Of a stretch of DNA of 13,232 bases, positions 1 to 7,025 are shown piece by piece; the stretch's first letter is position 1, and each line of letters opens with the position of its first letter. The notes beneath the pieces were generated by a model. That model was not told where the DNA came from. It did no database searches and worked only from the letters and a program-made list of their open reading frames with translations. The DNA is taken from NCBI GenBank assembly GCA_947457025.1, contig CANGUI010000024.1:1-13232 (forward strand). The letters run 5' to 3'. Made by a program: the position numbers and the translations under genes. This stretch comes from Flammeovirgaceae bacterium (lineage in GTDB: Bacteria > Bacteroidota > Bacteroidia > Cytophagales > Cyclobacteriaceae).

Positions 1-736
1 AAGTTCGTACTCATGGTATTCTGCTTTACCGCAGTACTCCGTTCCGCGATCGGTGAGTATGCGCAGCAGGGGGATCTGTTGCTCTTCGAAGAACGGCATC
101 ACTTTGTCATTGAGCATATCGGCTGCCGTGATCGCATTCTTACGGTCGTAGAGCTTGGCAAAGGCCACCTTGGAATAGGTGTCGATAAAGGTTTGCTGAT
201 AGATGCGGCCAACGCCTTTGATGTTGCCCACATAGTACGTATCCTGCGCACCCAGATAACCGGGGTGCTCGGTTTCGATTTCGCCAAAGGCTTCGCGCTT
301 TTCCCTCTTCCGTTCCATGGCGATCATCTGTGCTTCGGTGAGGATAAGCCCGTCCTGGGCTACCTTGGCTTCCAAAGCTGCCAAGCGTTTAGGGAAAGTT
401 TCCAGGTCGTGCCGTTGCCAAACACAACGTACCCCACAGGGCGAAATGAAGATACCCTTCTTGCGCAGCTCATTGGCTGCGCGCAACTGGCCCAAAGCTG
501 GTTGCTCGGCCGCGAACTCGACAACGGCCTGCTCCACGTGTGGTTCAACCCTGTTCTTGGGGATGGCTTTCTTCCGGCTGATTTCCTTTAGGGCGAGCTC
601 TCCGCCCGTATCGTACAGCTCTTTGATACGATAGAAACTGTCGCGCGAATAGCCCATCATGCGACATGCCTGGCTTACGTTTCCTAATTGTTCGGCTAAG
701 TTGATTAGCCCTAACTAACTTCGTCTCTGTTCTCAT
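1..736 (-). pseudogene. IS481-family transposase, frameshifted and truncated by the window edge
   Basis: This would be a DDE transposase (integrase-core fold) that moves its IS. Starting at the ATG at 736, the first codons give MRTETKLVR. The family-like sequence then continues one base out of frame from 708 ([20 protein letters not shown]) and stays open for 236 codons to the window edge. Removing one G from the GGG at 709-711 (minus strand) restores a single reading frame. Visible parts, numbered on the repaired protein, are a helix-turn-helix at about residues 15-45, the first catalytic Asp at about 165 in GAQDTYYVG, and the second at about 229 in LTDRGTEY. The third acidic residue lies beyond the edge. 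In the downstream frame, a TAG at 715-717 blocks any upstream start, and the next ATG (MMGYS) would remove part of the helix-turn-helix. IS481 transposases are not known to me to need programmed frameshifting, so I call the copy broken. Confidence 0.75.
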
Positions 737-746
737 ACATCTGACA
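1..746 (-). mobile_element. IS481-type insertion sequence, partial (runs off the left edge)
   Basis: The element is recognised from its transposase, which reads on the minus strand to position 1. Its upstream end is placed at 746 because the minus strand there begins TGTCAGATGTATGAG, with the transposase ATG 10 bases inside. IS481-type elements usually start with TGT and carry the transposase start close to the end. An inverted copy of ACTGTCAGAT lies at 793-802, so the true end could instead be about 50 bases further out. The other end and any target-site duplication are outside the window. Confidence 0.7.
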
Positions 747-802
747 GTTTAATGGGTTTAACTTTTTTGATTTGCACTTCTAAGTTAACCCAACTGTCAG
801 AT
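739..802. repeat. Imperfect inverted repeat at the IS end
   Basis: The sequence atctgacagt at 739-748 is matched exactly in inverse orientation by actgtcagat at 793-802. The similarity continues inwards with gaps: aatgggtttaac at 751-762 against gttaaccc at 784-791. The inner copy is the likely terminal repeat of the IS on the left. The outer copy faces the other way and reads TGTCAGATTAAGTCG from 795, as expected for the end of a second element or of a longer version of the same one. Confidence 0.55.
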
Positions 803-841
803 TAAGTCGAAACTACTTCAGTTAATGACCTCTTCCTAAAC

Positions 842-871
842 AAAAAACCCGGAATCAATTCCGGGTTTTTT
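842..871. terminator. Bidirectional intrinsic terminator at the 3' end of the fad operon
   Basis: A 13-bp perfect stem (842-854 paired with 859-871, sequence AAAAAACCCGGAA and its complement) closes a 4-base loop. It gives a GC core with a run of T on whichever strand is read. It lies about 70 bases past the fadE stop codon, so it should end the minus-strand fad transcript. It would also insulate that operon from the IS. Confidence 0.88.
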
Positions 872-879
872 CGTTTTTC

Positions 880-938
880 GTAGTTGGCTATTCGTTTTTC
901 GTGTACTTCGAACAACTAACAACCAACAACCAACTACG
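880..938. repeat. Intergenic TAGTTG/CAACTA repeat after fadE
   Basis: GTAGTTGG at 880-887 is the inverse complement of CCAACTAC at 930-937. The right arm is the longer run 909-938 made of AACTAACAACCAAC units. A 12-base direct repeat ttcgtttttcgt also occurs at 870-881 and 891-902. This belongs to the same repeat type as the blocks between the other genes of the operon. Confidence 0.6.
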
Positions 939-943
939 ATAAT

Positions 944-2746
944 TTAAAACGGATACTCTCCTTTGTCAATCACCCGGTTCGCCACTTTGCGTCTGGCTTC
1001 CTTGAGATTGTAAGGATCGATTTTGGTGAATCGCTTCAGGCCCATCAGCATCAAGCGCAATTCGTCACCCTCGGCAAAGGCGCTGATGGCTTCGCGACCG
1101 GCTTCGGCAGCACGGTTCACGGCATGGTGCAAGTAGATCATGGCCATGGCTTTCTCCAACTCGCAGGCGGCCTCGCCCCGTTGGCTGATCATTTTCTCTA
1201 CGCGCAGCAGGCACGACTCGGCCACGTAGCCTTCGATGAGCATGTCGGCCAGGTTCATGAGTACTTCCTGCTCTTCGCTGAGTTTCATCATGTACTTCTG
1301 TACGGCTGCTCCGGCCGCCATCAGTCCGGCTTTTTTGAGATTAGCAATTACCTTTTTCTCTTTCGCGAATACGCCATCATCCTCGCCACTGCCGAAATCC
1401 GGCACGCTCATCAGTTCTTTTTGTACGGCCATGGCAGGTGCCATCAGATCTAACGTGCCCTTCATGGCGCGTTTCAGCAGCATGTCGATGGTGAGCATGC
1501 GGTTGATTTCGTTCGTGCCTTCAAAGATGCGGTTGATGCGCGCATCGCGGTAGGCGCGGTCCATCGGCCCTTCGGCCGAGAAGCCCATACCGCCATAAAT
1601 CTGTACGCCTTCGTCTACCACAAAGTCGAGCACCTCACTGCCATGCACCTTCATGATGGCGCACTCAATGGCAAATTCTTCAAGTGACTTGAGACGGGCC
1701 TGGCTGCTGTCCATGCCACTGGCGATGAACGCGTGGTACGCATCTTCAATATTCTGGCTGGCGCGGTAGTGCGCTGACTCCGAAGCAAATATTTTGGTTG
1801 TCATCTCGGCCAACTTGTGCTTGATCGCCCCAAAGTTGGCAATGGCGGTGCCGAATTGTTTGCGCTCTTTTGCATACCCTACCGCGGTGCTCACGGCCAT
1901 CTTGCAACCGCCCAGCGCAGCCACGCCCAGCTTGATGCGCCCGATGTTGAGGATGTTTACGGCAATCTTAAATCCGTTCTCGCGCTCGCTCAGCAAATTC
2001 TCCACCGGCACTTTGCAGTCATTGAAGAAAATCTGGCGCGTAGACGAGCCCTTGATTCCCATCTTTTTTTCTTCTTCGTTCATGGTGATGCCGCCAAAGG
2101 CTTTCTCCACGATGAAGGCCGACAGGTTTTTATCGTTATCGATTTTGGCGAACACCACATACACATCAGCGAAGCCACCATTGGTGATCCACATCTTCTG
2201 GCCGTTGAGAATGTAATGCTTGCCATCTGCCGAGAGTGTGGCTTTTGTTTTGCCCGAATTCGCGTCTGAGCCCGAGTCGGGTTCGGTCAGACAGTAAGCA
2301 GCCTTCCATTTTCCGGAAGCCAGATTCGGGATGTATTTTTTCTTTTGCGCTTCGTTGCCATAATACAGGATGGGCAGTGTGCCGATACCTGTGTGGGCCG
2401 AGATGGCCACCGCGAACGAATGCCCGGCTCCGAGCACTTCGGCTACCAGCATGGTGGAGTTGAAGTCCATGCCAAAGCCACCGAGTTCCTGGGGTACGGA
2501 CGTGCCCAACATGCCGAGTTCGCCTGCTTTGTCGAGCAGGGCCGGCATCAGTTCAGGGTTTTTCATCGAGTCGATTTCGTCCAGGCGTGGGTACACCTCC
2601 TGCTTCAAAAAGTCTTTACATGTCTGGGCGATCATGCGTTGCTCTTCGGTAAACTCTTCGGGAATGAAGATGTCGTGTGCGCTGGTCTCGCGGATGAGGA
2701 ATTCTCCGCCTTTGATTGCTTGTTTGGTCTCTACTGCTGTTGCCAT
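944..2746 (-). CDS. fadE: Acyl-CoA dehydrogenase with C-terminal extension (FadE type)
   Basis: This FAD enzyme makes the first oxidation of beta-oxidation, acyl-CoA to trans-2-enoyl-CoA, passing electrons to an electron-transfer flavoprotein. The 600-residue protein has the N-terminal helical domain (about 30-145), the middle beta domain with YCLTEPDSGSD at 151-161 and WITNGG at 186-191, and the C-terminal helical domain with ERKQFGTAI at 294-302 and IYGGMGFSAEGPMDRAYRD at 383-401. The RIFEGTNEINR motif at 406-416 contains the expected catalytic base, Glu409, as in medium- and very-long-chain enzymes. An extra helical region from about 430 to 600 matches the longer VLCAD/ACAD9-like and B. 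subtilis FadE proteins. The ATG at 2746 has no Shine-Dalgarno; it is preceded directly by repeat sequence. It is the last gene of the operon. The chain-length range cannot be read from the sequence. Confidence 0.93.
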   Translation of the reverse strand: MATAVETKQAIKGGEFLIRETSAHDIFIPEEFTEEQRMIAQTCKDFLKQEVYPRLDEIDSMKNPELMPALLDKAGELGMLGTSVPQELGGFGMDFNSTMLVAEVLGAGHSFAVAISAHTGIGTLPILYYGNEAQKKKYIPNLASGKWKAAYCLTEPDSGSDANSGKTKATLSADGKHYILNGQKMWITNGGFADVYVVFAKIDNDKNLSAFIVEKAFGGITMNEEEKKMGIKGSSTRQIFFNDCKVPVENLLSERENGFKIAVNILNIGRIKLGVAALGGCKMAVSTAVGYAKERKQFGTAIANFGAIKHKLAEMTTKIFASESAHYRASQNIEDAYHAFIASGMDSSQARLKSLEEFAIECAIMKVHGSEVLDFVVDEGVQIYGGMGFSAEGPMDRAYRDARINRIFEGTNEINRMLTIDMLLKRAMKGTLDLMAPAMAVQKELMSVPDFGSGEDDGVFAKEKKVIANLKKAGLMAAGAAVQKYMMKLSEEQEVLMNLADMLIEGYVAESCLLRVEKMISQRGEAACELEKAMAMIYLHHAVNRAAEAGREAISAFAEGDELRLMLMGLKRFTKIDPYNLKEARRKVANRVIDKGEYPF

Positions 2747-2815
2747 ATTGGTTGGTAGTTCTTAGTTGATAGTTGATAGTTCTTAGTTGGTAGTTGGTAG
2801 TTTTTAGTTTTTGGG
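2747..2815. repeat. TAGTTGATAGTT-type repeat arm between fadE and the four-helix-bundle gene
   Basis: About 69 bases of degenerate TTAGTTGATAGTTGGTAGTT units on the plus strand. The 28 bases at 2762-2789 pair with 3255-3282 on the far side of the four-helix-bundle gene with 24 of 28 positions complementary. The block abuts the fadE start codon on one side and provides the stop codon of the four-helix-bundle gene on the other. Confidence 0.8.
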
Positions 2816-3241
2816 TGGGAGGGATTCGATATCTGCATTATAGTCTACAAATTGTTCATTGACGGCTGTTGCTGAATGTCCTGTCGATCGCTTCTGGAAG
2901 TAATTGATGAAGCCACTCAACAATCTCTTGCACGATTTGATTCGAACCATCGCGTGGTCTAGATCTCCAGCGGATACGTATTTCAAATCATAAGCGATCA
3001 ATACTTGCGTTTCAACTTCGTATAAGCTGCCCCGGGCGATATAAAACAATTGAATAGAGTCTTTAAAGTGATTGCGACCACAACCTTCAGCGATGTTGGA
3101 AGGTATCGAAACGGGCGCTCGCCTTAGTTGATTAGTTAGTCCAAATTGTTCTTCCTTAGGGAATCCCTTGGACAGTTCATAAATCTGCCGCACCAAATCC
3201 TTGGCTTGTTTCCAAACTTCCAAATCTGTATACGACTCCAT
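2804..3241 (-). CDS. Four-helix-bundle protein, 23S rRNA-IVP / S23 family
   Basis: This belongs to the small four-helix-bundle family (TIGR02436 / 23S_rRNA_IVP) first known from intervening sequences inside some bacterial 23S rRNA genes; the Avd accessory protein of diversity-generating retroelements shares the fold. Its cellular role is unknown. The hallmark sequences are DLEVWKQAKDLV at 6-17, FGLTNQLRRAPVSIPSNIAE at 33-52 and FYIARGSLYEVETQ at 66-79. Helices are estimated at about 6-25, 33-52, 57-87 and 91-115. Residues 116-145 form a tail longer than the usual protein of about 120 residues; the last codons and the TAA stop overlap the flanking repeat. The ATG at 3241 follows a possible weak ribosome site (AGGAAG). 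The gene lies in the same direction as, and inside, a fatty-acid oxidation operon to which it has no known link, and is flanked by inverted repeat arms. It may be a passenger carried by the repeat. Confidence 0.9.
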   Translation of the reverse strand: MESYTDLEVWKQAKDLVRQIYELSKGFPKEEQFGLTNQLRRAPVSIPSNIAEGCGRNHFKDSIQLFYIARGSLYEVETQVLIAYDLKYVSAGDLDHAMVRIKSCKRLLSGFINYFQKRSTGHSATAVNEQFVDYNADIESLPPKN

Positions 3242-3249
3242 GTCTTCCT

Positions 3250-3283
3250 ACCGACAACTACGAACTAACAACCAACAACTAAT
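3250..3283. repeat. CAACTAACAACCAACA-type repeat arm between the four-helix-bundle gene and fadA
   Basis: This is the inverted partner of the 2747-2815 block: 3255-3282 matches the complement of 2762-2789 at 24 of 28 positions. It begins just upstream of the four-helix-bundle start and contains the TAG stop codon of fadA (3279-3281). The two arms enclose about 465 bases that are almost entirely the four-helix-bundle gene. Confidence 0.8.
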
Positions 3284-4454
3284 TCAATAATTCATAAACC
3301 CCCGCCACGCCCTGGCCGCCACCGACACAAGCTGTTACCATGCCGTACTTCTTGTTCTGTCTGCGGAGTTCGTTGAAGAGTTGCACGGACAGGCGTGCAC
3401 CCGATGATCCGAGGGGATGACCTACGGCAATGGCGCCACCATTTACGTTCAGCTTGCTGCGGTCGATGCCGAGCTCTTTTACCACGCCCAATGCCTGTGC
3501 GGCAAAGGCTTCGTTCAACTCAATAAGGTCGATGTCATCCAGTTTCTTGCCTGCGATCTTCAGCGCCTTAGGGATGGCCGCCACCGGTCCGATGCCCATG
3601 ATGCGCGGTTCTACTCCGGCTACCGCATAGCTGACCAGCCGGGCAATGGGTTTCAGGTTGAGCTGTTTTACCATGCGCTCGCTCACTACCATCACAAACG
3701 CAGCACCATCCGAAGTCTGCGAAGAATTTCCTGCGGTTACCGTTCCACCCATGGCAAAGGCGGGCTTAAGCTTCGCGAGGCCTTCCACTGTAGTATCCGC
3801 ACGAATGCCTTCATCCGTAGCCACCACGAACTCGCGGGTTTTTTTCTTCATGGCTTCATCTACGTAGGTTTCCTCCACCGTGACCGGCACAACCTCGTCT
3901 TTGAATTTGCCGGCTTTCCAGGCAGCCGCTGCCTTCATGTGTGATTCGTACGAAAACTGGTCCTGCTCCTCGCGGGAGATCTTGAATTGCTTCGAAACTT
4001 CTTCAGCTGTAAGGCCCATGCTGGTGTAGTAGTTCGGGTTGTCTTTGGCGATGGTCCAGTTGAGTGCGGTTTTGAAGCCCATCACAGGCACCATGCTCAT
4101 CGACTCAGTGCCTCCGGCAATGATGATGTCAGCCTGCCCGGCCTGAATCCGCTGGCTGGCGATGGCGATCGTTTCCAAACCTGATCCGCAGTAGCGATTC
4201 ACCACCATGCCTGGCACGTCAACGCCAAGAGCTAACAGCGAAATCATACGCCCCATTTGCATGCCCTGCTCAGCCTCCGGCACCGCGTTGCCCACGATGA
4301 GGTCGTCCACCATCTTGTTTTCTACGCCCGGCACTGATTTTACCAGGTGCTTAATCACGTCAGCGGCAAGGTCATCCGGCCGCGTAAAACGAAATCCACC
4401 TTTCTTGGCTTTGCCAACGCCTGTTCTGAATCCGGCTACGATGTATGCATCCAT
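3279..4454 (-). CDS. fadA: Acetyl-CoA C-acyltransferase (3-ketoacyl-CoA thiolase)
   Basis: This thiolase cleaves 3-ketoacyl-CoA with free CoA into acetyl-CoA and a shortened acyl-CoA, the last step of each beta-oxidation round. At 391 residues it has normal thiolase length. The nucleophile Cys89 lies in [15 protein letters not shown] is at 314-318, His346 in [16 protein letters not shown], and the second catalytic Cys376 in ACVGGGQG. The full set of active-site residues argues for an intact enzyme. It lies between fadN and the four-helix-bundle gene, as expected for a fadN-fadA-fadE operon. The start codon (ATG at 4454) is overlapped by a near-copy of the operon's palindromic operator. A biosynthetic acetyl-CoA acetyltransferase has the same fold, but the operon context favours the degradative role. 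Confidence 0.94.
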   Translation of the reverse strand: MDAYIVAGFRTGVGKAKKGGFRFTRPDDLAADVIKHLVKSVPGVENKMVDDLIVGNAVPEAEQGMQMGRMISLLALGVDVPGMVVNRYCGSGLETIAIASQRIQAGQADIIIAGGTESMSMVPVMGFKTALNWTIAKDNPNYYTSMGLTAEEVSKQFKISREEQDQFSYESHMKAAAAWKAGKFKDEVVPVTVEETYVDEAMKKKTREFVVATDEGIRADTTVEGLAKLKPAFAMGGTVTAGNSSQTSDGAAFVMVVSERMVKQLNLKPIARLVSYAVAGVEPRIMGIGPVAAIPKALKIAGKKLDDIDLIELNEAFAAQALGVVKELGIDRSKLNVNGGAIAVGHPLGSSGARLSVQLFNELRRQNKKYGMVTACVGGGQGVAGVYELLN

Positions 4455-4457
4455 ACT
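4443..4457. promoter_or_regulatory. Second operator-like palindrome over the fadA start codon
   Basis: GTATGCATCCATACT differs at one base from GTATGCATGCATACT, the core of the 18-bp palindrome upstream of marR. It covers the first codons of fadA and the bases just upstream. It could be an internal MarR site. It could also be chance, because the codons for Met-Asp-Ala-Tyr supply much of it. Confidence 0.35.
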
Positions 4458-4533
4458 TTAGTTGTTAGTTATTAGTTTAAAGTTGTTAGGATGGCATTAG
4501 TCGAGCAACTAACAACCATCAACTAACAACCAT
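4456..4533. repeat. Inverted TTAGTTGTTAGTT / AACTAACAAC repeat between fadN and fadA
   Basis: The left arm is at 4456-4490 and the right arm at 4503-4533. The segment 4461-4477 pairs with 4514-4530 at 14 of 17 positions, so the transcript can fold into a hairpin with a loop of about 36 bases. The gap is 84 bases and consists almost wholly of this repeat. It is the same arrangement that encloses the four-helix-bundle gene one gap downstream, but with an empty loop. Confidence 0.75.
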
Positions 4534-4538
4534 TTCGT

Positions 4539-6938
4539 TTAGTTTCGTAAAGGCTTCCCCCCTGTTAAAATACTCTGAATCCGTTCGAGTGTTTTCCGCT
4601 CGCCACACAGCGATACAAACGCTTCGCGCTCGAGGTCGAGGAGGTATTGCTCGCTGACTTCCTGTGGGTAGCTGAGGTCGCCACCGCACATGATGTTGGC
4701 GATCTTCATCGCGATTTTGGCATCGTGTTCGCTCACGTAGCGGCCCATCTTCATACCGTTTACGCCTGCGGCAAAAAGCGCCATGCCGGTTCGACCCTGC
4801 ACGCGAATGTTAGTCGCCTGTGGCTTCATGGTGTAGCCTGCATCGGCCAACTCAATTACGGCTGCTTTGGCATCCAGAATCTGGCGGTCTTTGTTCACGC
4901 TGATGCGATCCTGCTCGCGCAGCACGCCCATCTCGCGTGCCTCCTCAGCACTCAGCGCCACTTTCGCGGTAGCGATGTTCATGAACGCATTTTGTAGCGC
5001 ATTCAATTCCACATCCCCTTCCTGAAACATGTCGCTCACGCGCTTGGTAAATTCTTTGGTACCTCCGCCACCGGGAATCAGACCCACGCCAACTTCTACC
5101 AGACCGATATACGTTTCAGCTGCCGCCTGCACCAGGTCGGCATGCATGGTCATCTCGCAACCACCACCCAATGTGCGGCTCTGCGGGCACACTACTACGG
5201 GCACGCCCGAATAGCGAATACGCATAACGGAATTCTGGAACGCGCGCACCATGAAATCCAACTCATCATAATCCTGTTCGATGGCATACATAAACACCAT
5301 GCCCAGGTTGGCACCCAGTGAGAAATCTGCACCCTGATGGCCGATGACCAGTCCGCGGTAATTTTTTTCAGCCAGATCAATGGCTTTGTTCATGCCCTCC
5401 ACCACGGCACTGCCAAGCGTATAGCTCTTGCTGTGCCACGAGAAATTGATCACGCCATCGCCCAGGTCGGTGACTTTAGAGTCGGCATTTTTCCAAACAA
5501 TGTTGTCGCTGAGGTTTTCGAGAATGATGAATGCCTCTTTGCTGGTGATCGTTTTGTAGCTCTTGCTCGGAATATCGTAGTACTTGCGCTGGCCGCCTTC
5601 TACTTTATAGAAAGTTTTATGACCGGCCGCCAACATTTCGTGAACCCATGCTGCCGGTTTGTAGCCTGCAGCCTCCATGGCTTGCGCAGTTTTTTCTACG
5701 CCCAGCACATCCCAGGTATCAAACGGCCCGAGTTCCCATCCAAAGCCCGCGCAGACAGCATCATCAATGCGGTACAGCTCATCGCTGATTTCCGGAATGC
5801 GGTTGGAGGCGTATTGAAACAGACCATAAAAACAGTCGCGATAGAAATCACCTGCCTTGTCTTTGCCTGCCAGCAACACTTTGAAACGGTCGCGCAGGTT
5901 GTCGATGGTCTTCGTGGTTTCGAGGGTGGCGAATTTTGCTTTTGCCTTGGGTTTGTATTCGAGGGTTTTTAAATCCAGTGTGTGGATTTCCGATTTACCA
6001 TCGGGTGTTTTTACTTTCTTATAAAAGCCCTGACCGGTTTTGTCTCCCAGCCAGTTGTTCTTCTCCATTTTCGTTACCACCTCGCTGAGTTTAAACATCT
6101 CGCGGCCCTCATCGTTGGGTAGGCCAGCGTAGAGATTGTTGGCCACTTTTACGAGCGTGTCGAGGCCCACCACATCCGAAGTGCGGAACGTGGCCGACTT
6201 GGGGCGGCCAATTACCGGGCCGGTGAGTTTGTCGATCTCATCTACATTGAGATCGTACTTCTGCATGGAGTCGATTACTTTTAACAGGCCCCAAACGCCC
6301 ACGCGGTTGCCGATGAAAGCCGGAGTATCTTTACAGAGCACAGACGTCTTACCCAGGTAGAGATCGCCATAATGCAGCAGAAATTTCGTGATCTCCGGAT
6401 CGGTATGCGGAGTAGGGATCACCTCAAATAATTTGAGATAGCGGGGCGGGTTGAAGAAGTGCGTGCCCGCAAAGTGTTTTTTGAAATCCTCGCTGCGGCC
6501 ATCGGCCATCAGGTGGATGGGAATGCCAGATGTGTTGGAGGTAATAAGCGTGCCTGGCTTGCGGAATTTCTCTACCTGCTCGTACACTTTCTTTTTGATG
6601 TCGAGGTTTTCGGTTACAACTTCAATGGTCCAGTCGTAGTCCTTGATTTTCGAAAAATCGTCCGTGAAGTTTCCCAATGAAATGCGCGGAATAAACTTCT
6701 TGCTGTAAATCGGGCCCGGGCTCGACTTGATGCAGCGGTCGAAGGACGTTTGTACAATCCGGTTTTTCACAGCCTTGCTCTCGAGCGTAAGGCCTTTCGC
6801 CTTTTCTTCTTCGGTAAGGGCGTTGGGCGCAATGTCGAGCAGCAGCACCTGGCAACCGATGTTAGCAAAGTGGCAGGCGATGGCAGAGCCCATAACACCT
6901 GAGCCGAGTACAGCCACTTTTTTGATAGAACGGTTCAT
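4539..6938 (-). CDS. fadN: Bifunctional 3-hydroxyacyl-CoA dehydrogenase / enoyl-CoA hydratase (FadN type)
   Basis: This protein hydrates trans-2-enoyl-CoA and oxidises the resulting 3-hydroxyacyl-CoA with NAD, steps two and three of beta-oxidation. Of its 799 residues, the N-terminal half is the dehydrogenase: the Rossmann motif GSGVMG is at 12-17, Asp35 ends the second strand, SNTSGIP is at 134-140, the catalytic pair is His160 (GTHFFNPPR) and Glu172 (FEVIP), and PAFIGNRVG at 206-214. A second helical dehydrogenase region follows to about 460. The crotonase domain lies at about 495-700 with GHQGADFSLGANLG at 533-546 and GGGCEMTMHADL at 591-602, giving the two acidic residues Glu595 and Glu615. 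The order dehydrogenase then hydratase is opposite to E. coli FadB/FadJ and matches B. subtilis FadN (about 790 residues). The ATG at 6938 lies 69 bases after marR, behind a repeat block. Confidence 0.94.
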   Translation of the reverse strand: MNRSIKKVAVLGSGVMGSAIACHFANIGCQVLLLDIAPNALTEEEKAKGLTLESKAVKNRIVQTSFDRCIKSSPGPIYSKKFIPRISLGNFTDDFSKIKDYDWTIEVVTENLDIKKKVYEQVEKFRKPGTLITSNTSGIPIHLMADGRSEDFKKHFAGTHFFNPPRYLKLFEVIPTPHTDPEITKFLLHYGDLYLGKTSVLCKDTPAFIGNRVGVWGLLKVIDSMQKYDLNVDEIDKLTGPVIGRPKSATFRTSDVVGLDTLVKVANNLYAGLPNDEGREMFKLSEVVTKMEKNNWLGDKTGQGFYKKVKTPDGKSEIHTLDLKTLEYKPKAKAKFATLETTKTIDNLRDRFKVLLAGKDKAGDFYRDCFYGLFQYASNRIPEISDELYRIDDAVCAGFGWELGPFDTWDVLGVEKTAQAMEAAGYKPAAWVHEMLAAGHKTFYKVEGGQRKYYDIPSKSYKTITSKEAFIILENLSDNIVWKNADSKVTDLGDGVINFSWHSKSYTLGSAVVEGMNKAIDLAEKNYRGLVIGHQGADFSLGANLGMVFMYAIEQDYDELDFMVRAFQNSVMRIRYSGVPVVVCPQSRTLGGGCEMTMHADLVQAAAETYIGLVEVGVGLIPGGGGTKEFTKRVSDMFQEGDVELNALQNAFMNIATAKVALSAEEAREMGVLREQDRISVNKDRQILDAKAAVIELADAGYTMKPQATNIRVQGRTGMALFAAGVNGMKMGRYVSEHDAKIAMKIANIMCGGDLSYPQEVSEQYLLDLEREAFVSLCGERKTLERIQSILTGGKPLRN

Positions 6939-6948
6939 ATCGTAATGC

Positions 6949-7025
6949 TTAGTTGTTGGTTTTTAGTTTTTAGTTGTTAGCTGTTGGTCGTGAACAATCA
7001 CTTTCAACTAAGAACTAACAACCAA
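6949..7025. repeat. Inverted TTAGTT repeat between marR and fadN, overlapping the marR stop
   Basis: The arms 6956-6976 and 7005-7025 are complementary at 19 of 21 positions around a 28-base loop. The right arm runs into marR: the last five codons (Leu-Val-Val-Ser-Ser) and the TAG stop are made of repeat sequence. The hairpin would form in the mRNA between marR and fadN. Confidence 0.8.

Noticed and set aside
13..591. Long plus-strand open frame opposite the transposase
   Set aside because: It is antisense to a continuous, family-like transposase frame and has no recognisable protein features.
2804..3241. Four-helix-bundle protein as Avd of a diversity-generating retroelement
   Set aside because: No reverse transcriptase, template repeat or variable-repeat target gene is present in the window; the sequence fits the general IVP-type family.
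2747..7025. The repeat blocks as a CRISPR array
   Set aside because: Units are short, degenerate, present in both orientations, without spacers of even length, and lie between genes rather than in an array.
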